The notes beneath the pieces were generated by a model. That model was given only the letters and a program-made list of their open reading frames with translations, had not been told where the DNA came from and did not search any database. A stretch of DNA of 64,000 bases from JADGRB01 sp963835825 (GTDB taxonomy: Bacteria > Myxococcota_A > Polyangia > Fen-1088), in NCBI GenBank assembly GCA_963835825.1, contig CAWIGZ010000001.1, forward strand, positions 1,178,001-1,242,000, written 5' to 3'. Positions 9,925 to 21,769 of the stretch are shown here, piece by piece. The position numbers were made by a program, and so were the translations under genes. How positions within the stretch are numbered: the first letter of the stretch is position 1; each line of letters opens with the position of its first letter.

Positions 9925-12672
9925 CCGATCCGCTGTCGCATGAAGCGGCGAAGCCCGCTGGTGCCGCATCGAACGTCGGCGGGGGGCGCGGCACGGCTTG
10001 GCTGAAGAGCGGCGTCGTCGGCGGCGCCTTGGCCGGCGCGTTGGATGCCGTCTGGTCGATCGCCGGCGGGATCGGCGGGCTCTCGGCGGACCACGCCGTT
10101 CGCCTCGTCGTGCTGGCCACCAGCCTGATGGCGGCCGCCGGCGCGATCGTCGGGGGGCTCATCGCCGCCGGCGGCTGGATCGCCCGGCGCACGAGCGCGC
10201 CCGCCCGAACGGCCGCCGCGTTCGCCGCGCTGGGCGCCGCGCCGCTGATCGTCTACGACGCCCTGTCCCTCTTCACGGGCCATCGCGCGGCCTCGTTGCC
10301 GGCGCACGGGGCGATCTCGGCGGGGATCGCGCTCGGCGCGCTCGTGGCCGTCGGTTGGGGCGCGCGGCGTCTACCGCCGGCGGCTGGCGCGCGGAGAGGC
10401 CGCAAAGACGGGGATCTTGATCGGGCCGGCGCCGCTCGTGCTGTGCGCGGTGGCCGCCGGCTGCCAGATGGCCAATCGACTGGTGCTGCCCCGCCTGTAC
10501 CAGTGGTTCCACCTCTCCCTGGGGGCGGCGACGCTGCTCGCCTTCCTGCTGGCGGTCCGCTTGCTCCTTCGCCCCGGGCGCGCCGCGGGCGTCGCGCTCC
10601 TCACCACCGCGACGGCGCTGGCTTGCTTCATCTCGCTGGTCGGGCTCGGCCGCAGCCAGGGGCTGCGCTACGCGGCCTTCGAGCGGACCACGCTCACCGC
10701 GCTGGCGCTGCGGGCCCTGCCGGCCACCCGCGAGGCGCCCACCGCGGGCGCCGGCGGGCGCCGGGACGGCGAAGCCCGACTTCCGCCGCTCCCCGCCGGG
10801 CCGCGCCGCCCCCAGGCGGACGTCCTGCTCATCACGATCGATGCGCTCCGATACGATCACGTCGGCGCCTACGGGTACCCTCGCCACACGACGCCCCACA
10901 TCGACCAGCTCGCCGCCGAGGGGACCCGCTTTTCACGCGTCTATTCCCAGGCGCCGCACACCTCGTTCTCCGTCTCCTCGATGCTGACCTCGAAGTACTT
11001 CCCGACGATGGCCCGCCTCGCCCCGGGCGAGCGGCACGAGACGATCGCTTCGGTGCTGCGCAACTACGGCTGGAAGACGGCGGCCTTCTATCCGCCGGCC
11101 GTCTTCTACATCGACTCGAACAAGCTGAAGACCTTCGCCGAGACGAACTTCGACTTCGAGTACGTCAAGTTCGAGTTCATCGACGCCCAGCGCCGCGTCG
11201 ATCAGCTCCTCGCCTACTACGACACCGTCAAGCCCAGCCGGTCGTTCGTCTGGGTCCACTTCTTCGAGCCCCACGAGCCCTACGTCGCGCACGAGGGGTT
11301 TTCGTTCGGCTCGGGCGACATCGACCGCTACGACAGCGAGATCGCCTACACCGACGCCGCCGTCGGGCGGCTGGTGAAAGAGGTGCGGGCGCGCCGGCCG
11401 GGAACGATCGTGATCGTCGCGGCGGACCACGGCGAGGAGTTCGACGAGCACGGCGGCCGCTACCACGGCTCGTCGCTCTACGAGGAGCAGCTCCGCATTC
11501 CGCTCATCATCTCGATCCCCGGCGTGCCGCCCCACGTGGTCGACGGGCAGGTGGAGCTGTTCGACGTGACGCCGACGGTGCTGAACCTGCTCGACATCTC
11601 GGTCCCGGCGCGGATGCGGGGGACCGACCTCGGCCCCTGGCTGGCGACGCCGCCGGCGCCGGCCGCCCGCCTGCCGCCCGCCTTCGCGGAGCTCGAGGAC
11701 AAGCGCATGGTGTCGGTGGCCGGCGAGAAGCTGATCTGCGACATGCGTCTCGGCTTCTGCGCGTACTACGACCTGACGACCGATCCCCACGAGCGGCACA
11801 ACCTGGCCGAGGAGCGGCCCGACCGGGTCGCCTATCTCCACGGTCTGCTCGACCGATGGCTCGATGCCCACCTCCGGCTCGAGCCGTCGCAGCTCGAGCC
11901 GGCGACGGGGACGGCCGGTGCCGCGGTCGCCGTGCCCAAGGCCATCGAGCGCGGGCGGCTCGGGGATCTCGCCGCCGCGCCCGAGCTGGCCGCGCTGTTG
12001 AATTCCGCCGCGCCGGTGGCCCAGAGGCGAGAGGCCGCCGAGCTTCTCGTCGGCCTGCCGCCGCAGCCCGCGACGGCGGCGGCGCTGGCGCGCGCGGCGG
12101 GAGATCCCGACAGTGCGCTGGCCGCCTGGGCCGCCGTGGGGTCGGTGCGCCTCGGCGACGGAACCGACCGGTCACGGGTGGCTGCGCTGGTCGGCGATCC
12201 CACGACGGCGCCCGAGCTGCGGGTGCGGGCGGCGCTGGCGCTGGCGGCGGCGGGCGACGGCAGCGGGATCCCCGTGCTCGCCGGCGCGCTCGATCGCCAC
12301 GACGACATCCTCCTCTGCCGGCTCATCGTCGTGACGCTGGGGAAGCTCGGCGACCGGCGGGCCGTCCCTATTCTGCTGGCGCACCTCCCCGAGGTGCAGA
12401 ACCGGCGGGAGATGGTCGAGGCGCTCGGCGCGCTCGGCGATCCGGCGGCCGTCCCCGCGCTGGTCGAATCCCTGCGGCACGACGCCTACGTGCCGGTCCG
12501 CGCGGCGGCGGCGAAGGCGCTGGCCCAGATCGGTCAGAAGACCGGCGCGTCGGCCAGCGCCGCCCGGCGCCAGCTCGTCTCCGTGCTCACCGACGCCGCC
12601 CGCCAGGACACCGAGCCCATGGTGGTCTCGGCCGCGCGCGCCGCGGCCGAGAGCCTCAAGTTACCTGAGTGA
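9921..12672 (+). CDS. Membrane sulfatase/alkaline-phosphatase-superfamily protein with C-terminal HEAT repeats (one frame break)
   Basis: The ATG at 9921 overlaps the recG stop (ATGA). The first 270 residues hold several hydrophobic helices (GALAGALDAVWSIAGGIGG, VLATSLMAAAGAIVGGLIAA and more). A frame break near 10367 (one extra C) joins this part to VYRRRLARGEAAKTG and the rest. The sulfatase-like domain starts at LLITIDALRYDHVGAYG and includes VAADHGEEFDEHGG, a metal-binding Asp-His. The usual formylglycine motif CxPxR is absent: the site reads APHTSFSVSSMLTS, so a Thr or Ser may be the nucleophile, as in phospho-group transferases. The last 230 residues are HEAT repeats (LIVVTLGKLGDRRAVPIL). 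Substrate unknown. Confidence 0.8.
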
Positions 12673-12714
12673 ACGACGACGCCGGGCGCTGGGGCTGCCG
12701 GCGTTCGGGCGCCT

Positions 12715-13053
12715 TCATTCCGAGCTCCTGACCGTGAAGTCGAGGGAGCCGTGCAGCCAGTCGATGTAGGCGCGGCTGCTGTCGTGGACGTTGAAGGCGA
12801 GGATCTCGGGGACGTCGTAGGGGTGCAGCTCGAGGATTCGATCGCGCAGGCGATCGAACAGGGCGGGGTGGGTCTTGACCAGGCAGAGCACCTCGTCCTC
12901 CTCGTGGACCTTGTCCTCGAAGCGGTAGATGGACCGGACGCCCGGCACGATGTTCACGCAGGCGGCCAGCTCTTCGTCGACCAGCGCCCGCGCCAGCTTC
13001 TGGGCCTGCTCGGCGTCGGGCATCGTCACGTGAATTTCCAGCGCGTCAGCCAC
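12715..13053 (-). CDS. cutA: CutA divalent-cation tolerance protein
   Basis: A 112-residue protein matching CutA1 over its length: LARALVDEELAACVNIVPG, then IYRFEDKVHEEDEVLCLVKT, then HPYDVPEILAF. The family usually has 100-115 residues and forms very stable cytoplasmic trimers that bind divalent metals. In E. coli it is linked to copper tolerance, but its molecular role is not settled. It diverges from lysC, with 73 bases between start codons. I see no regulatory motif there. Confidence 0.93.
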   Translation of the reverse strand: MADALEIHVTMPDAEQAQKLARALVDEELAACVNIVPGVRSIYRFEDKVHEEDEVLCLVKTHPALFDRLRDRILELHPYDVPEILAFNVHDSSRAYIDWLHGSLDFTVRSSE

Positions 13054-13126
13054 GGCCGACGTTTACCACGTCGCGGCGATTTGATGTTCTTGACGGCGTG
13101 CCCCCGGAAGGGGAAATTGTCGCGCC

Positions 13127-14344
<1,218 letters not shown>

Positions 14345-14410
14345 AGCCTTAGGGACTTCCCGTCCATCCCTGAAGTTTTACTTGAGGTCCGGACGGGGCT
14401 GCGCGCCCGG

Positions 14411-15770
14411 TCAGTCGAGGAGCTGGCGGATCTTCGATTCGAGCTCGCCCGCCGCCACCGTGAGCTGGGTCCCCTTGGCCGAGATCCTTGACCGTCAAGT
14501 TGCCCGAGGCGACCTCGTTGCCGCCGATGATGACGGCGGCCCGGGCCCGCAGCTTGTCGGCGCGCTTGAGCTGGGTTCCGACCTTGCCGCCCCGGTGCTC
14601 GACTTCGACGCTGATGCCGGCGGCCCGCAGACGCTGGGCCAGGGGCAGCGCGTAGGCCAGCGAGGCTTCGTCCATCGAGGCGAAGAAGGCGTTCACCGGG
14701 CGCTCGTAGCTCTCGGCCGGTTGGGTCAGGGCCAGCAGCGTCCGCTCGACCCCCAGCGCGAACCCGATGGCCGGCGTCTTCGGCCCCCCCAGCGAGGCGA
14801 CCAGGCCGTCGTACCTGCCGCCGCCGCAGATGGTGTTCTGCGCCCCGAGCTGGCCGGCGGTCGTCTTGATCTCGAAGATCGTCGCCGTGTAGTAGTCGAG
14901 CCCACGCACGAGGCGCTGGTCGAGCGAATGGCGGACGCCCAGCGCCCCCAGCAGCTCGCGCACCTTGGCGAAGCGGGCCTGCGATCCGGCGCTGAGCGTC
15001 TCGAGCAGCACGGGCGCGCCGGCGTTGAGGGCGACGACCTCCGGGTTCTTCGAGTCGAGGATCCGCAGCGGGTTGGTCTCGAGGCGGCGGCGGGACTCCT
15101 CGTCGAGGACCTCGAGGTGGCCGCGGTAGAAGGCCACCAGCGCCTCCCGGTAGGCGGCCCGCTCTTCCGGCTCGCCGAGCGAGTTGAGGCTCACCTCCAG
15201 CGCGTCCCTGGGGATGCCGATCTCCTCGATCATCAACGTGAGCATGGCGATCGTCTCGGCGTCGGCCGACGGCTCGTTGACGCCGAACCACTCGGCGCCG
15301 ATCTGGTGGAACTGGCGCAGCCGGCCGCGCTGGGCCCGTTCGTGCCGGAACATGGGCCCCAGATAGAACCAGCGGGTGACCGGCTCCTTGTTCCACTGCG
15401 CGTTCTCGATATAGGCGCGCACGGCGGAGGCGGTCCCCTCGGGGCGCAGGCTGACCGAGCGGCCGTCCCGATCGTCGAAGGTGTACATCTGCTTCTCGAC
15501 GACGTCGGTCACCTCGCCGACCGAGCGGACGAAGAGCGGCGTGTACTCGAGGGCGGGCGTTCGCAGCTCGCGGTAGGCGAACGCCTCCAGCACGCCGCGC
15601 GCCTTCTCCTCGACGAACTGCCACTTCGAGACGTCCGGCGGCAGGACGTCGTTCATCCCTTTGACACCGGGGGGCGTGTGAGCGGAGCTGGGCTCTGCCC
15701 GGCGCAGCTCATCGCGGGGGGGAGCGGGGGCCCTTTGAGGGTCCCCGGGTTTAGCCGGCACGTCAGCCAT
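14411..15770 (-). CDS. hisS: Histidyl-tRNA synthetase (one frame break near the C-terminus)
   Basis: Class II synthetase that charges tRNA-His. The core begins GVKGMNDVLPPDVSKW. Motif 2 (RPEGTASAVRAY), the histidine-binding LVRGLDYYTATIFE, GGGRYDGL and motif 3 (GFALGVERTL) are present. The frame breaks near 14487, where an extra G follows KDL; with it removed the protein ends AKGTQLTVAAGELESKIRQL and stops at 14411, the normal HisRS end. The unrepaired frame stops at 14349. The ATG at 15770 gives about 35 residues before the usual N-terminus; these are encoded by a palindromic repeat (see 15680-15749), so the true start may be downstream. Confidence 0.92.
15680..15749. repeat. Palindromic element inside the 5' end of hisS
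   Basis: Two adjacent inverted repeats: an outer GAGCTGGG/CGCAGCTC-type hairpin followed by GGGGCCCT-TTG-AGGGTCCCC, whose stem has one bulged T. The order (GC hairpin, TCGCGGG-rich spacer, GGGG..AGGGTCCCC hairpin) is the same as in the two 79-bp repeats at 21554-21716. It adds about 35 Pro/Arg-rich residues to the HisRS N-terminus that the family does not have. Confidence 0.5.
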
Positions 15771-15797
15771 GGCGGCTTTTACCACGCAGCCGGCGGG

Positions 15798-16544
15798 TCA
15801 CTCGGTCTTTGCGACCGCGTCACCGAGGCGCCCGGCCAAGAACGCCAGCGCCCGATCGACGGCGGCCGGATCGCGCCCGTCGAGGGTGATCTTCACCCGG
15901 TAGTCGGCCGCGTCGAGGTGCGGGTACGAGCCGACCTCCACGCCCGCGGCGGCGAACCGGGCGACCGTCTCGTCGAGCGCGCCGGCGATCTCCCCTTCGC
16001 CCGCCCGCGAGTAGAGCGCGCGACCATGGATCGGCGGCGCCCGGAAGAGCTCGCGCACCGCCTCGAACTTGCGGCGGAAGATCGACGGCACGCCGGGGAG
16101 GATCCAGACGTTGCGGACCACCACCACCGGCCAGGTCGTGCTCTGGCCGCCGGGCCCGTGCTCGAGTCGGGCCCCGACCGGAACGTCGGCCATCCGCAGG
16201 TCGCGTTCCTGCAGCCGCGGCCCGTAGCCGCTGCGGAGCAGCCGCTCCAGCTCGGCGTTGCGGGCGATCGGCATGCCGAACGCCTCCCCCACCGCCTCCA
16301 GCGTCACGTCGTCGTGGGTCGGCCCCACGCCGCCCGAGGTGAACAGGTGGTCGACCGTGCCGGCGAGCGCGCGCACCCGCGCCGCGATCTCCCCGACCAC
16401 GTCGGGGATGACCTCGATCCGGCGGAGCGAGACGCCCAGGCGGCGCAGCTCGCCGATCAGGTAGCGGGCGTTTTCGTCGGCGACCTTCCCGGACAGGATC
16501 TCGTTCCCGATGACCAGGATCGCGGCGGTGGGGTCGGCGAGCAC
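15798..16544 (-). CDS. CinA-like molybdopterin-binding-fold protein
   Basis: About 248 residues from a GTG at 16544, chosen because the next residues (AAILVIGNEILSGKVADENA) are the exact N-terminus of the MoCF_biosynth/CinA domain. The glycine-rich loop FTSGGVGPTHDDVT and the later WILPGVPSIFRRKF are the CinA signatures. There is no C-terminal PncC-type deamidase domain, so this is the short, stand-alone form. Known relatives hydrolyse ADP-ribose or nicotinamide mononucleotide in NAD recycling; activity here is inferred. A much longer open frame exists upstream, but it would overlap the divergent lipoprotein gene. Confidence 0.85.
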   Translation of the reverse strand: MLADPTAAILVIGNEILSGKVADENARYLIGELRRLGVSLRRIEVIPDVVGEIAARVRALAGTVDHLFTSGGVGPTHDDVTLEAVGEAFGMPIARNAELERLLRSGYGPRLQERDLRMADVPVGARLEHGPGGQSTTWPVVVVRNVWILPGVPSIFRRKFEAVRELFRAPPIHGRALYSRAGEGEIAGALDETVARFAAAGVEVGSYPHLDAADYRVKITLDGRDPAAVDRALAFLAGRLGDAVAKTE

Positions 16545-16550
16545 GGCAGC

Positions 16551-16579
16551 TTCATCATTACACGGGAAGCTGGCATAAT
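16551..16579 (+). promoter_or_regulatory. Possible sigma-70 promoter for the cysteine-rich lipoprotein
   Basis: TTCATC, 17 bases, then CATAAT (five of six matches to the -10 consensus), 14 bases before the ATG at 16594. The -35 match is weak and the site overlaps the start region of nothing else. Tentative. Confidence 0.35.
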
Positions 16580-16593
16580 CGGCCCGCGACCTT

Positions 16594-17941
16594 ATGAAGA
16601 CCTTCTTGCTTTTCGTGCCGCTCGTCGCCTCGACGGCGGCGGTTTTCGGTTGTTCCAGCCCATCCGCCGGTTCCAGGCCCCACGACGCGGGCATGGACGT
16701 CTCGCCGCCCCACAAGGACGCGCAGCCGATGGACTACTACTGCGCCGCCGACGCCATGGGCGGCGGCGTCTGTCCCATCAATTTTTGCGGCACGCTCCAG
16801 ACGACGGCCTCACTCCCCGCCAACGCCTACGGGCAGTCGGGCGCCGATTCGATCTGCAACAGCGGCCGCGTCTGCGTGGTCGGCGCGCCGGTGCCGGCGG
16901 GGAACGCCTTCCAGCTCACCTGCGTGGCGCCGGCGGCGGGCGCGCTGGCGTTCGGGGCCGCCTGCTCGACCACGACGGCGGGCATGCATTGCGCGGATGA
17001 CTCGCTCTGCATCGCGTCGCCGGATTTCCCCGATCAGCCGTTCTGCAGCACCATGTGCCGCAACGACGCCGACTGCCCGGCCTCGTCAAGCTGCCTCGAG
17101 CACCTGACGGCGAAGGCCCCCGACGGCTCGACCGCCAAGGTCGGGTATTGCACGCCGTCGTCGAAGGTCGCCGCCGGCGCCTGCACGCACGAGGGCGCCT
17201 GCCCGGCCGGCCAGGGGTGCGTGCCGTACGGGACGCGCACGTCGCTGACGGTCTGCAAGGCTCCGGCGGCAGGCGGCACCAAGACGGTCGGACAGGCGTG
17301 CGCCGGCAATACCGACTGTGTCAGCGGCGCCTGCTTCGACCGCCAGTTCCGGCTGGCCAACGGGAGCAACAAGACGTTCTGCTCGGCGGTCTGCGCCGTC
17401 AACAGCGACTGCGGTCCGGATCAGATGTGCACGCGCCTCGTGCAGAACAACAACGGCACGCCGTCGGATCCGACCGACGACGTGGTGACCGGCGAGTGCC
17501 AGACGATGTTCGTCGGGGTGAGCGGCTGCGGGATCGACGCGGACTGCGTGGCGATGGCCAACGGCTCCGACACCTGCGACGCGACCCACGGGCTCTGTTA
17601 CAACAAGACGGCCGTCCCCGGCTCGCCTTGCACGGCGGACGCCGGATGCATGCTGGGGGGCGTCTGCTCGGGGGGCGCGCGCTTCCCGGGCGGCTACTGC
17701 CAGACGTTCGGCTGCGCGCCGAACCCCAACGGGAGCACGCCCCGCCGTCGATCTCTGCGCCGGGGCCGGCAGCACCTGCGCCCAGCGGGGCGCCCCCGAC
17801 GCTCCGATTCATGCCTGTTACGACGGCTGCCAGCTCGGGGCGGACGCCGGCGCCCTCATGTGCCTCCGTTCGGGGTTCGTCTGCTCGTCTCCGTCCGACG
17901 GCCAACCGGCGAGCATCTGCCTCGCGCAGACCGGAACGTAG
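16594..17941 (+). CDS. Cysteine-rich lipoprotein, myxobacterial type (one frame break)
   Basis: The start at 16594 gives a signal peptide with the lipobox-like AAVFGCSSPS. The mature protein has about 40 cysteines in repeated blocks such as CRNDADCPASSSC, CVNSDCGPDQMC-like and CGIDADCVAM, the pattern of disulfide-rich surface proteins common in myxobacteria. The frame breaks near 17743, where CCCC stands for CCC; removing one C continues as AVDLCAGAGSTCAQRGAP, keeps the cysteine spacing and stops at 17941. Total about 448 residues. Probably outer-membrane or surface anchored; function unknown. It starts divergently from the CinA-like gene. Confidence 0.75.
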
Positions 17942-17967
17942 CAGGCGTGCGCGCGAGGCGCCGGAGA

Positions 17968-18801
17968 ATGAAAGCTTGGTGGGTGCGGCTCGGGTCGCTG
18001 GCGGCGCTGGTTCTCTGCGCGGCGCCGCTGCACGCGCAGCAAGCGGCGCCGCCCCCGGTCGCGGCTGCCCCGGCGCCGCCCCCGCCGGCGGCGGCTGTCG
18101 CTCCGGCGGAGCCAGTCGCTGCTCCGCCTTCGGCGCCGGCCTCGGCGCCGGCCGTCCCGCCAACCGCCGAGACCGGCGAGACCGCCGAGACCGTCGGGCC
18201 GATCCCCACCAGCGACGCGACGCCCGCCCCGTCCGATCACGACGCCGTGGTCGGTCACGTCGGCGTCGCCGCCCGCCGTCTCGATCCCGGGCCGCTGCCG
18301 CTGGCGCTGCGGCCGGGGCAGGGGTGCACCGCCGGCCTGGCCACCGCGTGCACGGTGACCCTCGGAGCGGTGGGGGTTCGCTACTGGATGAACCGCAACC
18401 TGGCGCTCAACGGGTACCTGGTGCTCGGCACGGGCGGCGGATCGGTGGGCGCGCAGGACCTCGACACCTATCTCGGCGTCGGTCCCATCCTGGGGATGAC
18501 GCTGCTGCTCGCCAACTGGAAGCACCTGGCGATCGGCGCCAGCCCCGAGCTGGCGGTGGTCTGGTTCCGTCCCGCGGGGAGCGACTCCGACAGCACGACG
18601 CTGTTTCAGCTGCGCGCCGCCCTCGAGGGCGAGCTGCACTTCGGGTTCGTCGGCGTCCCGGCGCTGTCGATCGGTCTCGAGGCCGGTGCGCAAGTGCTGT
18701 ACGAGCATGCGCCGGCCGGGCATCTCTGGTCGGTCGGCGTGATCGGCGCGGGGAGCATCTGGGACGCGCTCTCCACCCTCTACGTGCGGTATTACCTGTG
18801 A
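17968..18801 (+). CDS. Exported protein with Pro/Ala-rich linker and outer-membrane-like domain
   Basis: A 277-residue protein. The ATG at 17968 has GGAG close upstream and gives a clean signal peptide ending LHAQ. Residues about 25-90 are a Pro/Ala linker. The rest alternates hydrophobic and polar residues like a small beta barrel (VGVRYWMNRNLALNGYLVLG, YLGVGPILGMTLLLANWKHL) and ends STLYVRYYL with an aromatic at the third-last and second-last positions, as for outer-membrane proteins. Two cysteines (GCTAGLATACTV) may pair. It follows the cysteine-rich lipoprotein by 26 bases, so co-transcription is likely. I do not recognise a named family. Confidence 0.7.
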   Translation: MKAWWVRLGSLAALVLCAAPLHAQQAAPPPVAAAPAPPPPAAAVAPAEPVAAPPSAPASAPAVPPTAETGETAETVGPIPTSDATPAPSDHDAVVGHVGVAARRLDPGPLPLALRPGQGCTAGLATACTVTLGAVGVRYWMNRNLALNGYLVLGTGGGSVGAQDLDTYLGVGPILGMTLLLANWKHLAIGASPELAVVWFRPAGSDSDSTTLFQLRAALEGELHFGFVGVPALSIGLEAGAQVLYEHAPAGHLWSVGVIGAGSIWDALSTLYVRYYL

Positions 18802-18826
18802 CCAGCGTGAACAGGAAGCTTCTCCC

Positions 18827-19401
18827 ATGAGCCCACGGTTACCCCCGCCCGACAGCGATCTCATCGAGCGCCGCGAGCTCCTCGACGCCGCCGGCCTCGG
18901 GCGCACGCTGCGGCGCATGGCGCTGGAGCTCGCCGAGCTGATCCCGCCGGAGGGGCGGCCGCTCTACCTGGTCGGCGTGCGGACGGGCGGCGCCTACCTG
19001 GCCCAGCGGCTCTGCGGCCTTCTGGCCCAGGCGGGCGAGCCGGCGCCGCTGCTGGGCGCGGTCGACATCTCTCTTTACCGCGACGACGTGTTTCGCGGCC
19101 TGCCCAAGCCGGAGATCGGCCCCACCGAGCTGCCCGAGCCGATCGACGGGCGGACGGTGGTGCTGGTCGACGACGTGCTCTTCACCGGCCGGACCATCCG
19201 CGCCGCGATGGACGTGCTGGCCGACTACGGGCGCCCGCGCGCCGTCAAGCTGGCGGCGCTGATCGATCGCGGCCGGCGCGAGCTGCCGATTCAACCCGAC
19301 GTCGTCGGGGTGATCGTCGACACCACGGCCAGTGAGTCGGTGCGGGTGATGCTGTCCGAGCGGGGCGAGGGGGACCGGGTGGTCCTGCGGGAGCGACGGC
19401 C

Positions 19402-19405
<4 letters not shown>
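18827..19405 (+). CDS. pyrR: PyrR: pyrimidine operon regulator / uracil phosphoribosyltransferase
   Basis: A 192-residue type I phosphoribosyltransferase. The PRPP-binding motif VVLVDDVLFTGRTIRAA is complete, as are GVRTGGAYLA and ALIDRGRRELPI near the C-terminus. In Firmicutes PyrR binds the pyr mRNA leader to control transcription; in other bacteria it may act mainly as a UPRTase or control translation. It is directly followed by pyrB with a GTGA overlap (GTG at 19402, stop at 19405), so the pair is co-translated. I found no obvious PyrR-binding attenuator before it: only 25 bases separate it from the previous gene. Confidence 0.93.
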
Positions 19406-20352
<947 letters not shown>

Positions 20353-20356
20353 TCGC

Positions 20357-20743
20357 TCACCAGAGCGTCGGAACCGCGTACTGCCGAATGAGCGGGTCGG
20401 GCGTGACGAGCGTCAGGCCGCCCATGATCGCCTGGCAGATCAGCATGCGGTCGAACGGATCGCGGTGCAGGTCGGGGAGCTGTGCCACCGCCAGGGCCGC
20501 CGGCTCGTCGAGCGGCAACGGCTCTATCCGGTAACGCCCGCGCATCTCGGGCACGAGCAACATCGGCTGCTCGGGCAGCGGTAGCTTTCCGAGCGCGTGC
20601 TTGAGCGCAATTTCCCACGACGAAATGGCGCTCAGATAGACCTCGCTGGCCGGATCGACGAACGCCTCGCGGGCCGGGCGCGAGAGCGCGCGATCGCCGC
20701 GCGCGATCCAGAGGAAGGTGCAGGTGTCGAGGAGCAGCTTCAT
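20357..20743 (-). CDS. vapC: PIN-domain toxin (VapC type)
   Basis: A 128-residue PIN-domain protein. The N-terminus MKLLLDTCTFLWIA carries the first catalytic Asp; the Glu in AISSWEIALK, the Asp in HRDPFDRMLI and the Asp in LTLVTPD complete the acidic set that binds Mg2+/Mn2+. VapC toxins cut tRNA or rRNA when released from the antitoxin. The ATG at 20743 overlaps the antitoxin stop by four bases, the standard layout. It lies antisense to the pyr genes. Confidence 0.92.
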   Translation of the reverse strand: MKLLLDTCTFLWIARGDRALSRPAREAFVDPASEVYLSAISSWEIALKHALGKLPLPEQPMLLVPEMRGRYRIEPLPLDEPAALAVAQLPDLHRDPFDRMLICQAIMGGLTLVTPDPLIRQYAVPTLW

Positions 20744-20979
20744 TCGCCGCGGAACGCCGCCTCGATCTCCGCCGGCAATGGCTCGAAGAAGCTGCGTGGG
20801 ATCTTGAACTTCCCGCGGTGGAGGCCGATCGGGCGCGGCTCCTTGCGGAGGCGCGGCAGCGCGCGCAGCTCGGCCACGGGAACGTTGCGGTGGCAGATCA
20901 CGACCGCCTCGCCCCGCCCGGCCGCCGCGATGTACTTCGAGAGGTTGGCCTTGGCCTCGTGAATGTTGACCTTCAACAT
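20740..20979 (-). CDS. Phd/YefM-type antitoxin
   Basis: Antitoxin partner of the PIN toxin, 79 residues from the Met at 20979 (MLKVNIHEAKANLSKYI), the usual start of Phd/YefM proteins. The N-terminal half is the dimerising DNA-binding fold; the C-terminal RGKFKIPRSFFEPLPAE is the short toxin-binding tail seen in antitoxins of this group. Two in-frame ATGs further upstream (up to 21021) would run into the start of mug on the other strand. It probably represses its own promoter, which must lie in the few bases shared with mug. Confidence 0.88.
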   Translation of the reverse strand: MLKVNIHEAKANLSKYIAAAGRGEAVVICHRNVPVAELRALPRLRKEPRPIGLHRGKFKIPRSFFEPLPAEIEAAFRGE

Positions 20980-21008
20980 GGTCATGATTATGGTCATGTA
21001 CTGGTCCT

Positions 21009-21632
21009 TTGGCAAAGGCATCGAGCGGTCGAGCCCAGGTCCTGAAGGACGTTGTCGTCGAGCGGCCGCGGCTGTTGCTGGTGGGGATCAACCCGGGGCT
21101 GAGATCGGGCGCCGTGGGGCACCACTTCGCCGGCAACGGGAATCCGTTCTGGCGGCTGCTGCACGCGGCGGGGCTGACCCCGGTGCTGCTCGACCACACG
21201 GAGGACCAGCGCCTGGCCGAGCTCGGCATCGCGCTCACCAATCTGTGCCCACGCACGACCCGCACGGCCGCCGAGCTGACCCGCGCCGAGCTCGCCCGCG
21301 GTCACGTCGCGCTGGCGCGCAAGATCGCCGCCTGGCGGCCGGCGGTGGTGGCGTTCGTCGGCGTCAGCCTCTACCGGACCTACTTCGGCGCCGCCGCCGG
21401 GCCGGGGCCCGGGCCCAAGCGGCAGACGATCGCCGGGGCGCGGGTGTTCGTGGTCCCCAACCCCAGCGGCCTCAACGCCAGCTTCCCGGGGTTCGACGAC
21501 AAGCTGCGCTGGTTCAAGCGGCTGCGGCTCTTCGTCGACAGAGTTGGACACCGATCGCGTGGACGGAGCGCGGCTTGGCCGCGCGGAGTCCTTCGCGGGA
21601 GGGCACGGGGACCCTCTCAGGGTCCCCGATAG
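21009..21632 (+). CDS. mug: Mismatch-specific uracil/thymine DNA glycosylase (Mug type)
   Basis: Removes U or T from G mispairs in base excision repair. The family motif GINPGLRSG and the second motif NPSGLNA are both present, with the helix HHFAGNGNPFWRLLHAAG. The usual protein would end near FVDRVG (about residue 180); the last 30 residues (Arg- and Gly-rich) are encoded by the first copy of a 79-bp palindromic repeat whose own TAG provides the stop. So the repeat has extended the gene. The start ATG at 21009 is close to the divergent antitoxin. Confidence 0.9.
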   Translation: MAKASSGRAQVLKDVVVERPRLLLVGINPGLRSGAVGHHFAGNGNPFWRLLHAAGLTPVLLDHTEDQRLAELGIALTNLCPRTTRTAAELTRAELARGHVALARKIAAWRPAVVAFVGVSLYRTYFGAAAGPGPGPKRQTIAGARVFVVPNPSGLNASFPGFDDKLRWFKRLRLFVDRVGHRSRGRSAAWPRGVLRGRARGPSQGPR

Positions 21633-21716
21633 GATAAATCGCGTGGATGGAGCGCGGCTTGGCCGCGCGGAGTCCTTCGCGGGAGGGCACGGGGACCCTC
21701 TCAGGGTCCCCGATAG
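21554..21716. repeat. Two direct copies of a 79-bp palindromic element
   Basis: Copies at 21554-21632 and 21638-21716, separated by five bases, differ at a single base (GGACGG against GGATGG). Each holds two inverted repeats: GCGCGGC-TTG-GCCGCGC and the perfect nine-pair GGGGACCCT-CTC-AGGGTCCCC. The first copy forms the end of mug; the second lies before pyrC. A related, more degenerate element sits in hisS at 15680-15749. The second hairpin lacks a following T-run, so it is not a classical terminator. Confidence 0.9.
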
Positions 21717-21746
21717 ATTGAAACTCGTTGACTGAGGCGCCCTAAC

Positions 21747-21760
21747 CCCCTAACAAGGGG
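21747..21760 (+). promoter_or_regulatory. Hairpin covering the pyrC ribosome-binding site
   Basis: CCCC, six-base loop, GGGG; the GGGG is the Shine-Dalgarno core, nine bases before the pyrC ATG at 21770. Pairing would mask ribosome entry. Whether it is regulated is unknown. Confidence 0.3.
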
Positions 21761-21769
21761 ACCCGGCAA

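Noticed and set aside
9925..12668. Continuation of the recG frame to 12668 as a 1707-residue protein
   Set aside because: After the recG region the frame is a low-complexity Arg/Ala shadow of the sulfatase gene; a single inserted base joined them.
21606..21632. GGGGACCCT-CTC-AGGGTCCCC as an intrinsic terminator
   Set aside because: Perfect stem but no T-run after it on either strand, and it occurs as part of a repeated element.
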